Below, one piece after another: positions 51,963-61,611 of a stretch of 64,000 bases of DNA. The notes under the pieces are model-generated. The model was not told where the DNA came from. It did not search any database and saw only the letters and a list, made by a program, of their open reading frames with translations. The DNA comes from Streptomyces spiramyceticus (GTDB lineage: Bacteria; Actinomycetota; Actinomycetes; Streptomycetales; Streptomycetaceae), in the NCBI RefSeq assembly GCF_028807635.1, contig NZ_JARBAX010000001.1, positions 316,001 to 380,000 of the forward strand, written 5' to 3'. Within the stretch, counting starts at the first letter, position 1; the number at the start of each line of letters is the position of its first letter. Made by a program: the position numbers and the translations under genes.

Positions 51963-52087
51963 ACGGGGTCAGCAGCCATTGGCCAGCCTACCAGCGAGGC
52001 CCGTCACCCATCCCTCGAGTGGCCGGGGCCCCCGATGTGCACTTTCGTAGTGTGTACGGGGAGCAGCTGCGATCAGTTGGAGGGACC

Positions 52088-52471
52088 GTGCAGACCGACA
52101 TCGATCCACGCAGCCTGATTGGCCGGAAGGCGTTCGACCGCAACGGCAACAAGATCGGAACAGTGGACGAGGTGTACCTCGACGACGCCACCGGGGTCCC
52201 CGAATGGGCAGCTGTACGCACCGGCCTGTTCAGCCGGGACGCCTTCGTCCCCCTGGAGCCCAGCGAGGTCGTGAACGACTCCCTCCGCGTCCCCTACGAG
52301 CGCTCGCTCATCAAGGACGCCCCCGACTTCGGCGTCGGCCGCCACCTCTCCCCGGCACAGGAGCTGCAGCTCTACCACCACTACGGGCTCGATATCTCGT
52401 TCCCCGCTCCCGACACGCCTGAGGCGTCTGACAAGGACTTCGGCAAGATCGCCGGCGACGACACCGCCTGA
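52088..52471 (+). CDS. PRC-barrel domain protein
   Basis: The 127-residue protein begins with the PRC-barrel fold (IDPRSLIGRKAFDRNGNKIGTVDEVYLDDATGVPEWAAVRTGLFSRDAFVPLEPSEVVNDSLRVPYERSLIKDAPDF), and then an acidic tail. PRC-barrel proteins attach to RNA/ribosome factors or photosynthetic complexes; here the role is unknown. GTG 52088 is preceded by GGAGGG. Its 3' end overlaps the convergent polymerase IV gene by 91 bp. Confidence 0.83.
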   Translation: MQTDIDPRSLIGRKAFDRNGNKIGTVDEVYLDDATGVPEWAAVRTGLFSRDAFVPLEPSEVVNDSLRVPYERSLIKDAPDFGVGRHLSPAQELQLYHHYGLDISFPAPDTPEASDKDFGKIAGDDTA

Positions 52472-53874
52472 TCCTCCCCATCCTCTGCGACGGGCACCAG
52501 CGGGAGCGGATCCGACGGCACGAGGTCCGGATCGTCGACCTTGAAGGTCCTCACCCGCCCCGGCGCCGACGTCGGCTCCTCGAACCGCACCGTCACCCGC
52601 CCCACTCCGCTGCCCTGCACCCACCCCGCGCCGTACTCGGCGTGCCGCACGTCCTGTCCGGCCAGCCACCGGCGCTCCGGCGGCGGCTCGGACGCGTGCG
52701 CCGCCCCGTCGCCACCCCCGACCGGCTCCGCCTCCCCCACCTGTCGCACAGCCACATCCCCAGTCCCAGTCCCAGCCCCGGCCTCCGCTTTTGCCTGCTC
52801 GCCCGCTGCCTGGGCGAAGAGGTCCTCCTGGGTGTAGTCCGCGAGACCCGTGACGCCCACCCCGAGGAGCCGCACCCCGCCTGTCGTGTCCACTGCCTCC
52901 AGCAGCCGCCCCGCCGCCTCGCGGACCACGCTCGGATCGTCGGTCGGCCCACGCAGGGTCTCCGAGCGCGTCAACGTCGAGAAGTCGTACCGCCGTACCT
53001 TCAGCACGACCGTCCTGCCGGAATGCCCGGACGCCCGCAACCGCTGGACACACCGGTCGGCCAGCCGGCCCACTTCGATCCTGATCCTGACCCGGTCGTG
53101 CAGGTCCACCTCGAAGGTGTCCTCGACCGACACCGATTTGGCGTCCCGCTCGGCGACCACCGGCCGGTCGTCGTGCCCGACCGCCATCTGGTACAGCGAC
53201 GCGCCGTGGGACTTCCCCAGCAGCCGTACAAGCTCGTCCTCGCCCGCCTCCGCCAGATCGGCGACGGTCGTCATCCCGGCCCGCCGCAGGTGCTCCCCGG
53301 TCGCCGGACCGACCCCGGGCAACGTCCGGACCGGCAGCGGTCCCAGCAGCTCCCGCTCGGTTCCCGGCTCGATGAGCACAAGACCGTCGGGCTTGGCCTG
53401 CTCCGACGCGATCTTGGCAAGCATTTTGGAGCCCGCGAGCCCCACGGACGCGGTGAGCCCCGTGACCACTCTGATGTCCGCCCGCAGCCGCTCCCCGGCC
53501 TTCCGGGCCGACACCGAGTCGTCGGCCACCCCTCCCGCCTCCAGGTCCACGAAGGCCTCGTCCAGGCTCAGCGGTTCGACCAGCGGGGAAAGCCGGCCGA
53601 GCAGCTCCATGACCTGTTCACTGACGGACCTGTAGAGAGCGAAGCGCGGCATGAGATAGGCGGCGTTCGGACACAGCCGCCGGGCCTGCGCCACCGGCAT
53701 CGCCGAATGCACCCCGAAGCGCCTGGCCTCGTACGAGGCGGTGGCCACGACACCGCGCGTCCCGATCCCGCCGACCACGACCGGCTTTCCGCGCAGGCTG
53801 GGCTTCGCCGCCTGCTCCGCGGCAGCGTAGAAGGCATCCATGTCCAGATGCAGGATGGTCGGCGTGGATCTCAC
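52381..53874 (-). CDS. dinB: DNA polymerase IV (Y family)
   Basis: The 497-residue polymerase copies past lesions. Y-family motifs: HLDMDAFYAAAEQ (metal-binding Asp), YLMPRFALYRSVSEQVM, SLDEAFVDLE (catalytic Asp-Glu), TLPGVGPATGEHLRRAG helix-hairpin-helix. A QEDLF clamp-binding motif follows near residue 355. The C-terminal 120 residues add a small beta domain (DVRHAEYGAGWVQGSGVGRVTVRFEEP) resembling the C-terminal KOW/Tudor-like domain of UvrD-type helicases. GTG 53874 is used; TTG 53904 is the longer option. Its tail overlaps the PRC gene. Confidence 0.9.
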   Translation of the reverse strand: MRSTPTILHLDMDAFYAAAEQAAKPSLRGKPVVVGGIGTRGVVATASYEARRFGVHSAMPVAQARRLCPNAAYLMPRFALYRSVSEQVMELLGRLSPLVEPLSLDEAFVDLEAGGVADDSVSARKAGERLRADIRVVTGLTASVGLAGSKMLAKIASEQAKPDGLVLIEPGTERELLGPLPVRTLPGVGPATGEHLRRAGMTTVADLAEAGEDELVRLLGKSHGASLYQMAVGHDDRPVVAERDAKSVSVEDTFEVDLHDRVRIRIEVGRLADRCVQRLRASGHSGRTVVLKVRRYDFSTLTRSETLRGPTDDPSVVREAAGRLLEAVDTTGGVRLLGVGVTGLADYTQEDLFAQAAGEQAKAEAGAGTGTGDVAVRQVGEAEPVGGGDGAAHASEPPPERRWLAGQDVRHAEYGAGWVQGSGVGRVTVRFEEPTSAPGRVRTFKVDDPDLVPSDPLPLVPVAEDGEDQAVSSPAILPKSLSDASGVSGAGNEISSP

Positions 53875-53934
53875 ACCATCGATGCTGCCGCACGGCACTG
53901 ACAATCGACCGGCGGCAGCACGGAAGGCAGCGTC

Positions 53935-54555
53935 TCAGACAGCCTTGTTACGGCGCCGTGCGAGCTCGTCGGTGGGATTGTGCCTGATCAGGGTCTCGCC
54001 CGTGTCGACGCGCTCGCCGTGCAGCTGGGACAGAGCGCTCTCCACATCCCGCCACACCACGCCCACGGCGATCCCGAAAATGCCCTGTCCGCCCTGGAGG
54101 AGTTCGACGACCTCGTCCGGCGAGGAGCACTCGTAGACGGTCGCCCCGTCGCTCATGAGCGTCATCCGGTCGAGGTCCTGGAAGCCGCGGGCCCGTAGAT
54201 GCTGGACGGCGGTGCGGATGTTCTGCAGCGCGACACCGGTGTCCAGGAAGCGCTTGACGATCTTGAGGACGACGACGTCCCTGAAGCTGTAGAGACGCTG
54301 CGTGCCCGAGCCGTACGCGGCCCGGACACTCGGCTCGACCAGCCCTGTACGCGCCCAGTAGTCGAGCTGCCGGTACGTGATTCCGGCCGCCGCACAGGCG
54401 GTGGGCCCCCGGTACCCGATGCTCTCAGTGCTCTCGGCCGCGGCCGTTTCATCCCTGGCCGAGGCCGCGCCCTGCCGCCCCACCCGGGGGTCGACTGAAC
54501 CGCCGTGAAGCGGATACGGCCCGCCCGCCACCGTACCGTCGCCGCTGCTTCTCAC
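53935..54555 (-). CDS. MerR family regulator (Rv1830-like)
   Basis: The 206-residue regulator has a MerR helix-turn-helix (YRGPTACAAAGITYRQLDYWARTGLVEPSVRAAYGSGTQRLYSFRDVVVLKIVKRFLDTGVALQNIRTAVQHLR). Its C-terminal domain is the short type seen in the Rv1830 group, and from memory this group stands next to the bifunctional nuclease and FtsR in mycobacteria. GTG 54555 has GGAGG at five bases. It probably controls cell-cycle or stress genes; the ligand is unknown. Confidence 0.85.
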   Translation of the reverse strand: MRSSGDGTVAGGPYPLHGGSVDPRVGRQGAASARDETAAAESTESIGYRGPTACAAAGITYRQLDYWARTGLVEPSVRAAYGSGTQRLYSFRDVVVLKIVKRFLDTGVALQNIRTAVQHLRARGFQDLDRMTLMSDGATVYECSSPDEVVELLQGGQGIFGIAVGVVWRDVESALSQLHGERVDTGETLIRHNPTDELARRRNKAV

Positions 54556-54722
54556 GCCGACCTCCGTCCTTGACCTGCCTTGTCGACGGTAGGCAGTCAC
54601 CCGGGGTGCGTCAACGATCGCCACACTCGGCACGCCGAGTGATAATCACCCTGAGAGTGGTTTCCCGTACCTCTCTCCGGGGAAAGGCTACTCGAATGTG
54701 CCGACGGTCCGTGGCGTGAAGC

Positions 54723-55196
54723 TCACTGACTGTTGGTCCCGAAGTCCTCGGGAGAGATCTGATCGAGGAACTCGCGGAACTTCTCCACCTCGTCCTCCTG
54801 CTCGTCCGGGATGGCGATCCCGGCATCGTCCAGCACCCCGTCACTGCCGTAGATCGGCGTTCCGGTGCGCAGGGCCAGCGCTATGGCATCCGAAGGCCTC
54901 GCGCTCACTTCGACACCACTGGCAAAGACCAGCTCGGCGTAGAACACCCCTTCCCGCAGGTCGGTGATGCGTACTTCGGTGAGCTCCTGGCCAACCGCCT
55001 CCAGCACGTCCTTGAAAAGATCATGCGTCAGCGGCCTGGCAGGGGCCATCCCCTGCTGGGCAAAGGCGATCGCGGTCGCCTCTCCCGGCCCAATCCAGAT
55101 GGGGAGGTACCGATCGCCTCCTACTTCACGCAGGAGCACGATCGGCTGGTTGGAGGGCATTTCCACCCGGACACCTACGACGTCGAGCTCGTTCAC
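54723..55196 (-). CDS. Bifunctional nuclease family protein (BFN/DUF151)
   Basis: The 157-residue protein is a DUF151/bifunctional nuclease (MNELDVVGVRVEMPSNQPIVLLREVGGDRYLPIWIGPGEATAIAFAQQG, DLREGVFYAELVF, SARPSDAIALALR). The plant homologue BBD1 has RNase/DNase activity, but bacterial members have no proven function. It is followed by the MerR gene on the same strand with about 170 bp between. The acidic C-terminus ends in a Gln/Asp-rich tail. Confidence 0.88.
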   Translation of the reverse strand: MNELDVVGVRVEMPSNQPIVLLREVGGDRYLPIWIGPGEATAIAFAQQGMAPARPLTHDLFKDVLEAVGQELTEVRITDLREGVFYAELVFASGVEVSARPSDAIALALRTGTPIYGSDGVLDDAGIAIPDEQEDEVEKFREFLDQISPEDFGTNSQ

Positions 55197-55249
55197 ACAG
55201 CAACCCTAGGACGTGCCCGGCAGGTTTGGGTAGTCGGGCTCCTCCACGC

Positions 55250-55972
55250 TCAGTGCAGCCGCACGCCGAGCGCACTCTGGACCAGCGCCGCATGAAGCCG
55301 TACTGACAGCTCGGCGAGCTCCTTGGCTGTCGCCTCGGCATGTGCCCTGGTCTGCGGATTCCGGTGACGGCGCAGCGGCGCGACAATCTGTTCGACCAGG
55401 CCGGCCTCGCGGTCCGCCGCGGCTTTCACCGCACGCAAATGCCGCGGCTCCAGACCGAACCGCCCCAGGTCCGCCACCAACTTGGCCACCGTGACGACCT
55501 CGGCGTCGTAATCGCCACCCGGCAGGGGCGTGATCAGCCCGTACGACTCCCACTCGTCGAGCTCGTCCTCGCCGACCTCGGCGGCCGCGAGCAGCTCCGA
55601 CCGGCCGATCCGGGCGGCGGTAGGACAATCGGCCCCGGTTTCCGGCGTACCGCCGGAAACCGGCAGCTGGATCTGTTCGCCGCGCTCCAGCGCATCGAGA
55701 TGCTCCCGGATGACCTTGAGCGGAAGATAGTGGTCCCGCTGCATACGCAGCACCTGGGCCAGCCGCTCGACGTCCTCGGGACTGAATTTGCGGTAGCCGG
55801 ACGGTGTCCGCTGCGGCTCGACCAGCCCCTCGGTCTCCAGAAAGCGGATCTTGGAGATGGTGACCTCGGGAAACTCGTCACGCAGCACGCTCAGCACGGT
55901 GCCGATACTCACCAGGCGATCGTCCGCGGTGGCGGTGCCGTGTCCGGCACCGCCCATCGGTGTTCGCAGCAT
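55250..55972 (-). CDS. ftsR: MerR family regulator, FtsR type
   Basis: The 240-residue regulator has a MerR winged helix with the conserved SIGTVLSVLRDEFPEVTISKIRFLETEGLVEPQRTPSGYRKFSPEDVERL and a C-terminal coiled region. FtsR (Rv1828, Cg1631) activates ftsZ expression in mycobacteria and corynebacteria, so this orthologue may tune division. It lies 17 bp downstream of the FHA gene in the same direction, as in other actinomycetes. Confidence 0.88.
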   Translation of the reverse strand: MLRTPMGGAGHGTATADDRLVSIGTVLSVLRDEFPEVTISKIRFLETEGLVEPQRTPSGYRKFSPEDVERLAQVLRMQRDHYLPLKVIREHLDALERGEQIQLPVSGGTPETGADCPTAARIGRSELLAAAEVGEDELDEWESYGLITPLPGGDYDAEVVTVAKLVADLGRFGLEPRHLRAVKAAADREAGLVEQIVAPLRRHRNPQTRAHAEATAKELAELSVRLHAALVQSALGVRLH

Positions 55973-55989
55973 GGACCTTCCCGTAAGGG

Positions 55990-56775
55990 TCAGATGCCCC
56001 GCTGGCTCGCATAGAAGACCAGCCGGTACTTACCGATCTGCACCTCGTCGCCGTTCGACAGCGCGACGGAGTCGATCCGCTCACGGTTGACGTAGGTGCC
56101 ATTGAGACTGCCGACATCCGCGACGGTGAACCCGCCGTCCGCACCCCGGCGGAACTCCACGTGCCGTCGCGAGACGGTCACGTCGTCGAGGAAGATGTCA
56201 CTCTGCGGGTGCCTGCCGGCCGTGGTCAGCTCACTGTCCAGCAGGAAGCGGCTGCCCGAGTTCGGACCGCGTCGTACCACCAGAAGCGCCGCACCGAGCG
56301 GAAGGGCATCAACGGCGGCCTGGGCCTCGGGCGACAGCGACGGGGCCGCGGTCTGTCCCGTTGCCTCCGCCTCGTACGCCTCCAGTCCGGAGATGGAGAT
56401 GGTCGACGTCGTCTCCGAAGGACGCTCGCCGGACGCGCCCGCCCTCAGCGGAGCACCGCAGTTGGAACAGAAACGGCTGGCCTCGGCATTGCGGTGCCCG
56501 CACCTCGTACAAACCGGCAAGGCCGACATGGACGGATCCTCCTGCCGCGGATCTGATTCCCCGAAACCTATGCGGCCGGGACCCGCAGGGTCAACAGACG
56601 ACGCGCCCTGGCCACCCGAAATGTCGCCGCCGGGACCAGCGACCTCGTCCCGGAAGAGCGGGCGCTCCGCACCCTGCTCCTCGGCTTCTCCACCACGCGG
56701 GGCACGATGCCGGGCGGTGCTGTTCGCACCGTCCTCGCGTGCACTCTTGCCGAACAACTTCGAAAACAACTTCAC
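55990..56775 (-). CDS. garA: FHA-domain regulator GarA-like, with N-terminal extension and zinc ribbon
   Basis: The 261-residue protein has a C-terminal FHA domain (RRGPNSGSRFLLDSELTTAGRHPQSDIFLDDVTVSRRHVEF), the ETTS phospho-acceptor motif at 121-124 used by PknB/PknG, and a zinc ribbon (CTRCGHRNAEASRFCSNCG, Cys 89, 92, 103, 106). GarA binds and inhibits glutamate/2-oxoglutarate enzymes. The start GTG 56775 has AAGGGG upstream, but an internal ATG at 56529 (residue 83) has a perfect AGGAGG at eight bases and would give a GarA-sized 179-residue product. Confidence 0.9.
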   Translation of the reverse strand: MKLFSKLFGKSAREDGANSTARHRAPRGGEAEEQGAERPLFRDEVAGPGGDISGGQGASSVDPAGPGRIGFGESDPRQEDPSMSALPVCTRCGHRNAEASRFCSNCGAPLRAGASGERPSETTSTISISGLEAYEAEATGQTAAPSLSPEAQAAVDALPLGAALLVVRRGPNSGSRFLLDSELTTAGRHPQSDIFLDDVTVSRRHVEFRRGADGGFTVADVGSLNGTYVNRERIDSVALSNGDEVQIGKYRLVFYASQRGI

Positions 56776-56965
56776 GGGCGATTCCCCTTGACTGAAACAG
56801 ACCCGCCCGTGGGGCAGGACGAACCCTGAATGAACACACCTGCCGAACCGGACATCTTTACAACGTCCGTATCCACCAGACAGTTTCCACCACGCACCAC
56901 GCCTTCGGTGCGCCGACCCCCCGCAACCTCATGCCCTAGTCCCGCAGCCGCCATGCGCCCCCGCC

Positions 56966-57763
56966 TCACCGCGGTGACGACTGAGCGTAGTCAGGCTGCT
57001 TCGCCGGTCGCAAGGCGTCCACAACGATCTTCTCGGACCGGGTCACTGTGGCGGTGGCCTGCTCCTTCTCCAAGGTCTGCACAATGCCGCCAGGGATGTT
57101 GAGCGCGGGTTCCAGATCCTGCGGCTTGCCGATCACCTTGAAGCGGTACGGCGCGGAAACCTTCCGGCCGTCCACCTCGATGCCGCCGTCCTCGTCCAGG
57201 AAGTACGTGTTCGCCACCACCCTGACGTCATTGATCTGGACAGCTTCCGCGCCCGCCGCCCGCAGTTCCTGGATCGTGTCCAGCAGCATGTCGGCCTCGA
57301 CGGTGGAGTGTGGGTCCGTGATCGTCAGGTTGATGCCGGGGCCCTGTGCCGCCACGGTACCGGCCAGTACGCCGAGTTGCCGTTCCTTTTCCAGGGTCTG
57401 CTTGCGGGCCTCTTCAGCCTGGTCCGAGCTGTTCTCCAGCTCTGTCTTCTGATCGTCGAGGCGCTGCTTCTCGTCTTCGAGGCGCTGCGTACGGTCGTCC
57501 AACTCGTCGAGGATTCGCACCAGGTCCTCCTGGCGCGCTCCCCGCAGCGCACTGTCGTCGGTCGACCTGACCTGGATGGCAAGCCCGAGCCCGAGAACGA
57601 ACAGCAACAGCGCCACGATCAGCTGGGCGCGTGTGACACGCGGCGGCCAGAGCCCTGCGATCAGCCGCTGACGTCCCGTCGGCGGCGGCAGTTCGGCCGA
57701 CTGCCCGCTCCTCGACGCCGTCTCTTCGTCCCGCTGCGGCTCGGGGTTCTCTTCCGTACTCAT
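56966..57763 (-). CDS. DUF881 membrane protein
   Basis: The 265-residue protein has an N-terminal Pro-rich tail, a single membrane helix (LIVALLLFVLGLGLAIQV), a coiled coil (LDELDDRTQRLEDEKQRLDDQKTELENSSDQAEEARKQTLEKERQLG), and an extracellular DUF881 domain (PGINLTITDPHSTVEADMLLDTIQELRAAGAEAVQINDVRVV). In the same cluster as a second DUF881 gene and the small basic protein, it probably belongs to an envelope complex. ATG 57763 is six bases from the previous stop. Confidence 0.88.
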   Translation of the reverse strand: MSTEENPEPQRDEETASRSGQSAELPPPTGRQRLIAGLWPPRVTRAQLIVALLLFVLGLGLAIQVRSTDDSALRGARQEDLVRILDELDDRTQRLEDEKQRLDDQKTELENSSDQAEEARKQTLEKERQLGVLAGTVAAQGPGINLTITDPHSTVEADMLLDTIQELRAAGAEAVQINDVRVVANTYFLDEDGGIEVDGRKVSAPYRFKVIGKPQDLEPALNIPGGIVQTLEKEQATATVTRSEKIVVDALRPAKQPDYAQSSPR

Positions 57764-57768
57764 CGGCC

Positions 57769-58101
57769 TCACGCCCGGAACACGTGACGGCGAATCGCCG
57801 CCGCGTTGGAGAAGATCCGGATGCCGAACACCACCACGACACCCGTGGACAACTGCGCGCCGACGCCCAACTTGTCGCCCAGGAACACGATCAGGGCGGC
57901 CACGACGACATTCGACAGGAACGAGACGACGAAGACCTTGTCGACGAAGATGCCGTCCAGCATGGCCCGCAGACCGCCGAAGACCGCATCGAGCGCGGCG
58001 ACGACGGCAATCGGCAGATAGGGCTCGACCACCGCCGGTACCTCGGGTCGGACCAACAGTCCGACCACGACTCCCACGACGAGGCCCAGTACGGCGATCA
58101 C
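57769..58101 (-). CDS. Small basic family protein (DUF1290)
   Basis: The 110-residue membrane protein with three hydrophobic helices (VIAVLGLVVGVVVGLLVRPEVPAVVEPYLPIAVVAALDAVFGGLRAMLDGIFVDKVFVVSFLSNVVVAALIVFLGDKLGVGAQLSTGVVVVFGIRIFSNAAAIRRHVFRA) is the SbpA/DUF1290 type. GTG 58101 overlaps the upstream DUF881 stop by four bases (GTGA), so the genes are translationally coupled. Small basic proteins always sit between DUF881 genes in actinomycetes. Confidence 0.88.
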   Translation of the reverse strand: MIAVLGLVVGVVVGLLVRPEVPAVVEPYLPIAVVAALDAVFGGLRAMLDGIFVDKVFVVSFLSNVVVAALIVFLGDKLGVGAQLSTGVVVVFGIRIFSNAAAIRRHVFRA

Positions 58102-59018
58102 GATCTGCCCTTCCCTGTGTTGGCCACGCTCTTCCCGGCGTCCGTGGCCAGCGGCTCTGCTGTATGTACGATCAGGCTCGACGCCGCGGGAAGCCGCACG
58201 TCGTCCTGATGGGAAATGCTCCACCTGATGCCGTAGTCGTCCTCCAGCACCTTCAGGTACTGGCCGTCCGCACTGTCCCGGAACGCAATCCGCAGATGAG
58301 GCTCGCGCCCCACGGCCAGCAACGTGTACGGCGGCACCAGCGGCTTGTTGTCGACCAGTATCGCTTCGCCCGCGTGACGGATCGCCGACAGCGACGTCAG
58401 CCGCTGTCCGTTGATGGCGACGGCCGTGGCGCCCGAGGACCACAGGCCATTGACGATCTGCTGCATGTCGCGGTCCCGAAGTCGGCCCGTATCGGAGAAA
58501 GTGGTGTTCTCCCTCGGCCCGCCGCCGCCCGGGTCGGTGTTCTCCGCGTCGTCGACGACCAGCTTCACACCCGCGCCCCGGACCGCCGTCGCACCGGACA
58601 GCAGGGCCACCAGTCCGCCCTGGTCACCGCCGTGCTTTTCCAGTGCCTTGCGCTGACGCTCCCCCACGTCCTGTCTGAGGGTCTCCACGTCCTGTTCGAG
58701 CTTGTCGGCCGCCGAGGTCTCCGCCTCGATCCGGTCGATGAGCTCCTCGCGCTCCTTGGCCACAACGGGAGCCGCTATCCGCGCCTGCGCCGCACCAAGG
58801 GTCACCACAAGGGCAGCCAGCACAAGCCCCGCGGCCAGCCCGAGCTTCGCCCGCAAGCTGCGCGGCATGCCGGCGCTGCCGTCCGCCTGTCTACGGGCCG
58901 TTGCCTCGGCGTATCCGTCGTCGAGGCTGTGGTCCATGACATTCGTCAGCAGCGACATGGACGCGTCGGGGCGCCGATGTGGAGGAGAGGTGCTCCGAAC
59001 GGGGGGCTGCTGCGACAT
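58098..59018 (-). CDS. DUF881 membrane protein
   Basis: The 306-residue DUF881 protein has a Pro/Ser-rich cytoplasmic start, a membrane helix (LRAKLGLAAGLVLAALVVTLGAAQA), a coiled-coil segment (KEREELIDRIEAETSAADKLEQDVETLRQDVGERQRKALEKH) and an extracellular domain with GAGVKLVVDDAENTD. It is followed by the coupled small basic protein. ATG 59018 is used; an upstream ATG at 59027 and an internal Met at about residue 21 are alternatives. Confidence 0.87.
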   Translation of the reverse strand: MSQQPPVRSTSPPHRRPDASMSLLTNVMDHSLDDGYAEATARRQADGSAGMPRSLRAKLGLAAGLVLAALVVTLGAAQARIAAPVVAKEREELIDRIEAETSAADKLEQDVETLRQDVGERQRKALEKHGGDQGGLVALLSGATAVRGAGVKLVVDDAENTDPGGGGPRENTTFSDTGRLRDRDMQQIVNGLWSSGATAVAINGQRLTSLSAIRHAGEAILVDNKPLVPPYTLLAVGREPHLRIAFRDSADGQYLKVLEDDYGIRWSISHQDDVRLPAASSLIVHTAEPLATDAGKSVANTGKGRS

Positions 59019-59115
59019 GCCGCACATCGTCGCACGTCGGGACTGCTACCACCGAATGGCCCCACCGGTGTGCCCGAGGGCGTCGTCGACGCACCCCGGG
59101 CACACCGGTGACACC

Positions 59116-61611
59116 TCAGTGACCTGCGCTGTCCACGACGGCCGACCACTCGTCGAGCAATGCCTGGGCCGACTCGTCGTCGGGCCCCTCTGCCCACAGA
59201 TGAGTGACGGCTTCCGCGGGATCGGGCAGGACCATCACCCATCGGCCGTCCGCCTCGACCACGCGCACGCCGTCGGTCGTGTCCACGAACCGATCCCCCG
59301 CGGCCTCGACCACACGTCGCATGACGAGACCCTTCACGGCCCAAGGCGTGGCCAGGTTACGTCGCAGCACATGGGCTCGCGGTATACGTGCGTCGATCTG
59401 GCTCAGCGTGAGCTGTGTTCTGGCCACCAGCCCGATCAGCCGCACAAAGGCGGCCGCGCCGTCGAAGACGCTGCTGAACTCGGGCACGATGAACCCGCCG
59501 AGTCCGTCACCACCGAAGATCGTGGACTCCTCGCGGCCCACGCGCGTCAGATCGTCCGGCGACGTGGTGGTCCACTCCACCTGCGTTCCGTGATACGCCG
59601 CGACCTGTTCGGCGATTCTGGTGGTGGTCACGGGCAGTGCCACCCGGCCGCTCCGCCGTTCAGCCGCGACAAGGTCGAGCATCACCAGAAGCGCCCGGTC
59701 GTCCTCAATGATCCGCCCGCGCTCGTCGACGAGCGACAACCGCTCGCCCACAGGGTCGAACCGCACGCCGAAAGCCGCCCGTGCCGATGCGACGATCTCG
59801 CCCAGCCGGACCAGGCCCGAGCGACGTGTGTCGCTCGTCTCGGTCGGCCTGGACTCGTCGAGCCCCGGGTTGATGGTCAGCGCATCGACTCCGAGCCGCC
59901 CCAGCAGGCTCGGCAGCACCAGACCGGCGCTTCCGTTCGACGCGTCGACGACAACCTTGAGCCCCGACTCGGCGATGCCCGTGACATCGAGATTCCGCAG
60001 CAGCGACCCGGTGTACGAATCGAAGACACTGGCCGGGAAGTGCAGGTCCCCGATCTCGCCCGGGAAGGCCCGGCGGTACTCCTGCCGGGCGAACACCCGG
60101 TCGAGCTTGCGCTGTCCTGCCTGGGACAGGTCCGCGCCACGCTCGTCGAAGAACATGATGTCGACGGAGTCTGGCACTCCCGGTGTCGTACGGATCATGA
60201 TGCCGCCGGCACTGCCTCGCGCCGTCTGCTGACGTGCGACAGGCAGCGGCACGTTCTCCAGGTCGCGTACGTCGATGGCACTCGTCTGGAGCGCCGAAAT
60301 CACCGCCCGCTTCAGTGCCCGCGCACCACGCGAGTGGTCGCGCGCGGTGGTCACTGTGGCGCCCTTCTTGAGCGTGGTGGCGTACGCGCCCGCAAGCCGT
60401 ACCGCCAGCTCCGGAGTGATCTCGACGTTCAGGATGCCGGAGACCCCGCGGGCACCGAAGAGATGCGCCTGCCCGCGCGACTCCCAGATCACCGAGGTGT
60501 TGACGAAGGCGCCGGCCTCGATGGTCTTGAACGGGTAAACCCGCACATTTCCCTGGACAATCGATTCTTCGCCCACGAGGCACTCGTCGCCGATAACGGC
60601 ACCGTCCTCGATACGCGCCGCCCGCATGATGTCGGTGTTCTTGCCGATCACGCATCCGCGGAGGTTGCTGTGCTGGCCGATATACACGTTGTCGTGCACG
60701 ACGGCTCTATGGAGGAAAGCCCCGCTTTTTACGACGACATTGGACCCCACGACCGTGTGCTCACGGATCTCCACGCCGGCTTCGACCTTGGCGTAGTCCC
60801 CGATGTAGAGCGGCCCGCGCAGCACCGCGTCCGGGTGCACCTCGGCGCCTTCCGCGACCCACACACCCGGAGAGATCTCGAACCCGTCGAGATCCACATT
60901 GACCTTGCCCTCGAGGACATCGGCCTGTGCCTTGACGTAGCTCTCGTGCGTACCGACGTCTTCCCAATATCCCTCGGCGATGTAGCCGTAGATCGGCTTG
61001 CCTTCCTTCATGAGCTGAGGGAAGACATCACCGGACCAGTCGACGGAGACGTCCGCTTCCACATAGTCGAAGACCTCGGGCTCCATCACATAGATGCCCG
61101 TATTCACGGTGTCGGAGAAGACCTGCCCCCATGTCGGCTTCTCCAGGAACCGCTCGACCTTCCCGTGTTCGTCCACGATCGTGATCCCGAATTCCAGTGG
61201 ATTCGGCACGCGCGTCAGACACACCGTGACCAGTGCGCCCTTCTCCTTGTGGAAACGGATCAGGTCAGTGAGGTCGAAATCGGTGAGGGCATCGCCCGAG
61301 ATGACGAGAAAAGCATCGTCCTTCAATGCTTCCTCGGCATTCTTCACGCTGCCCGCAGTGCCGAGTGGCTTCTCCTCATTGGCATAGGTGAGCTCCATTC
61401 CGAGCTCTTCGCCGTCACCGAAGTAGTTCTTGACGAGCGAAGCCAGAAACTGCACGGTTACGACGGTCTCATTGAGCCCATGCCGCTTGAGCAGCCTCAG
61501 CACATGCTCCATGATCGGCCTATTGGCCACCGGCAGGAGCGGCTTGGGCATGCTCGAGGTCATAGGGCGAAGTCGCGTACCTTCGCCACCGGCCATCACG
61601 ACGGCCTTCAT
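59116..61611 (-). CDS. manC: Mannose-1-phosphate guanylyltransferase fused to a phosphomannomutase-like domain
   Basis: The 831-residue protein has an N-terminal nucleotidyltransferase ([23 protein letters not shown] at 7-29, [12 protein letters not shown]), left-handed beta-helix repeats at about 250-370, and then a phosphohexomutase-type fold. In the mutase part, the usual TASHNP phosphoserine motif is replaced by [13 protein letters not shown], so phosphomutase activity is unlikely. From memory SCO1388-type proteins supply GDP-mannose for glycosylation. AAGGAGG is 11 bases before ATG 61611. Confidence 0.88.
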   Translation of the reverse strand: MKAVVMAGGEGTRLRPMTSSMPKPLLPVANRPIMEHVLRLLKRHGLNETVVTVQFLASLVKNYFGDGEELGMELTYANEEKPLGTAGSVKNAEEALKDDAFLVISGDALTDFDLTDLIRFHKEKGALVTVCLTRVPNPLEFGITIVDEHGKVERFLEKPTWGQVFSDTVNTGIYVMEPEVFDYVEADVSVDWSGDVFPQLMKEGKPIYGYIAEGYWEDVGTHESYVKAQADVLEGKVNVDLDGFEISPGVWVAEGAEVHPDAVLRGPLYIGDYAKVEAGVEIREHTVVGSNVVVKSGAFLHRAVVHDNVYIGQHSNLRGCVIGKNTDIMRAARIEDGAVIGDECLVGEESIVQGNVRVYPFKTIEAGAFVNTSVIWESRGQAHLFGARGVSGILNVEITPELAVRLAGAYATTLKKGATVTTARDHSRGARALKRAVISALQTSAIDVRDLENVPLPVARQQTARGSAGGIMIRTTPGVPDSVDIMFFDERGADLSQAGQRKLDRVFARQEYRRAFPGEIGDLHFPASVFDSYTGSLLRNLDVTGIAESGLKVVVDASNGSAGLVLPSLLGRLGVDALTINPGLDESRPTETSDTRRSGLVRLGEIVASARAAFGVRFDPVGERLSLVDERGRIIEDDRALLVMLDLVAAERRSGRVALPVTTTRIAEQVAAYHGTQVEWTTTSPDDLTRVGREESTIFGGDGLGGFIVPEFSSVFDGAAAFVRLIGLVARTQLTLSQIDARIPRAHVLRRNLATPWAVKGLVMRRVVEAAGDRFVDTTDGVRVVEADGRWVMVLPDPAEAVTHLWAEGPDDESAQALLDEWSAVVDSAGH

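Larger units (their letters stand above)
51657..52087. other. 431-bp leader/promoter region of gcvP and of the divergent PRC gene
   Basis: This region contains the tandem glycine riboswitch (51741-51962, minus strand). It also holds a possible expression platform: a GGGCACC/GGTGCCC hairpin at 51693-51714 next to the AGGAGG ribosome-binding site, and the promoter area for both divergent transcripts. Confidence 0.7.
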
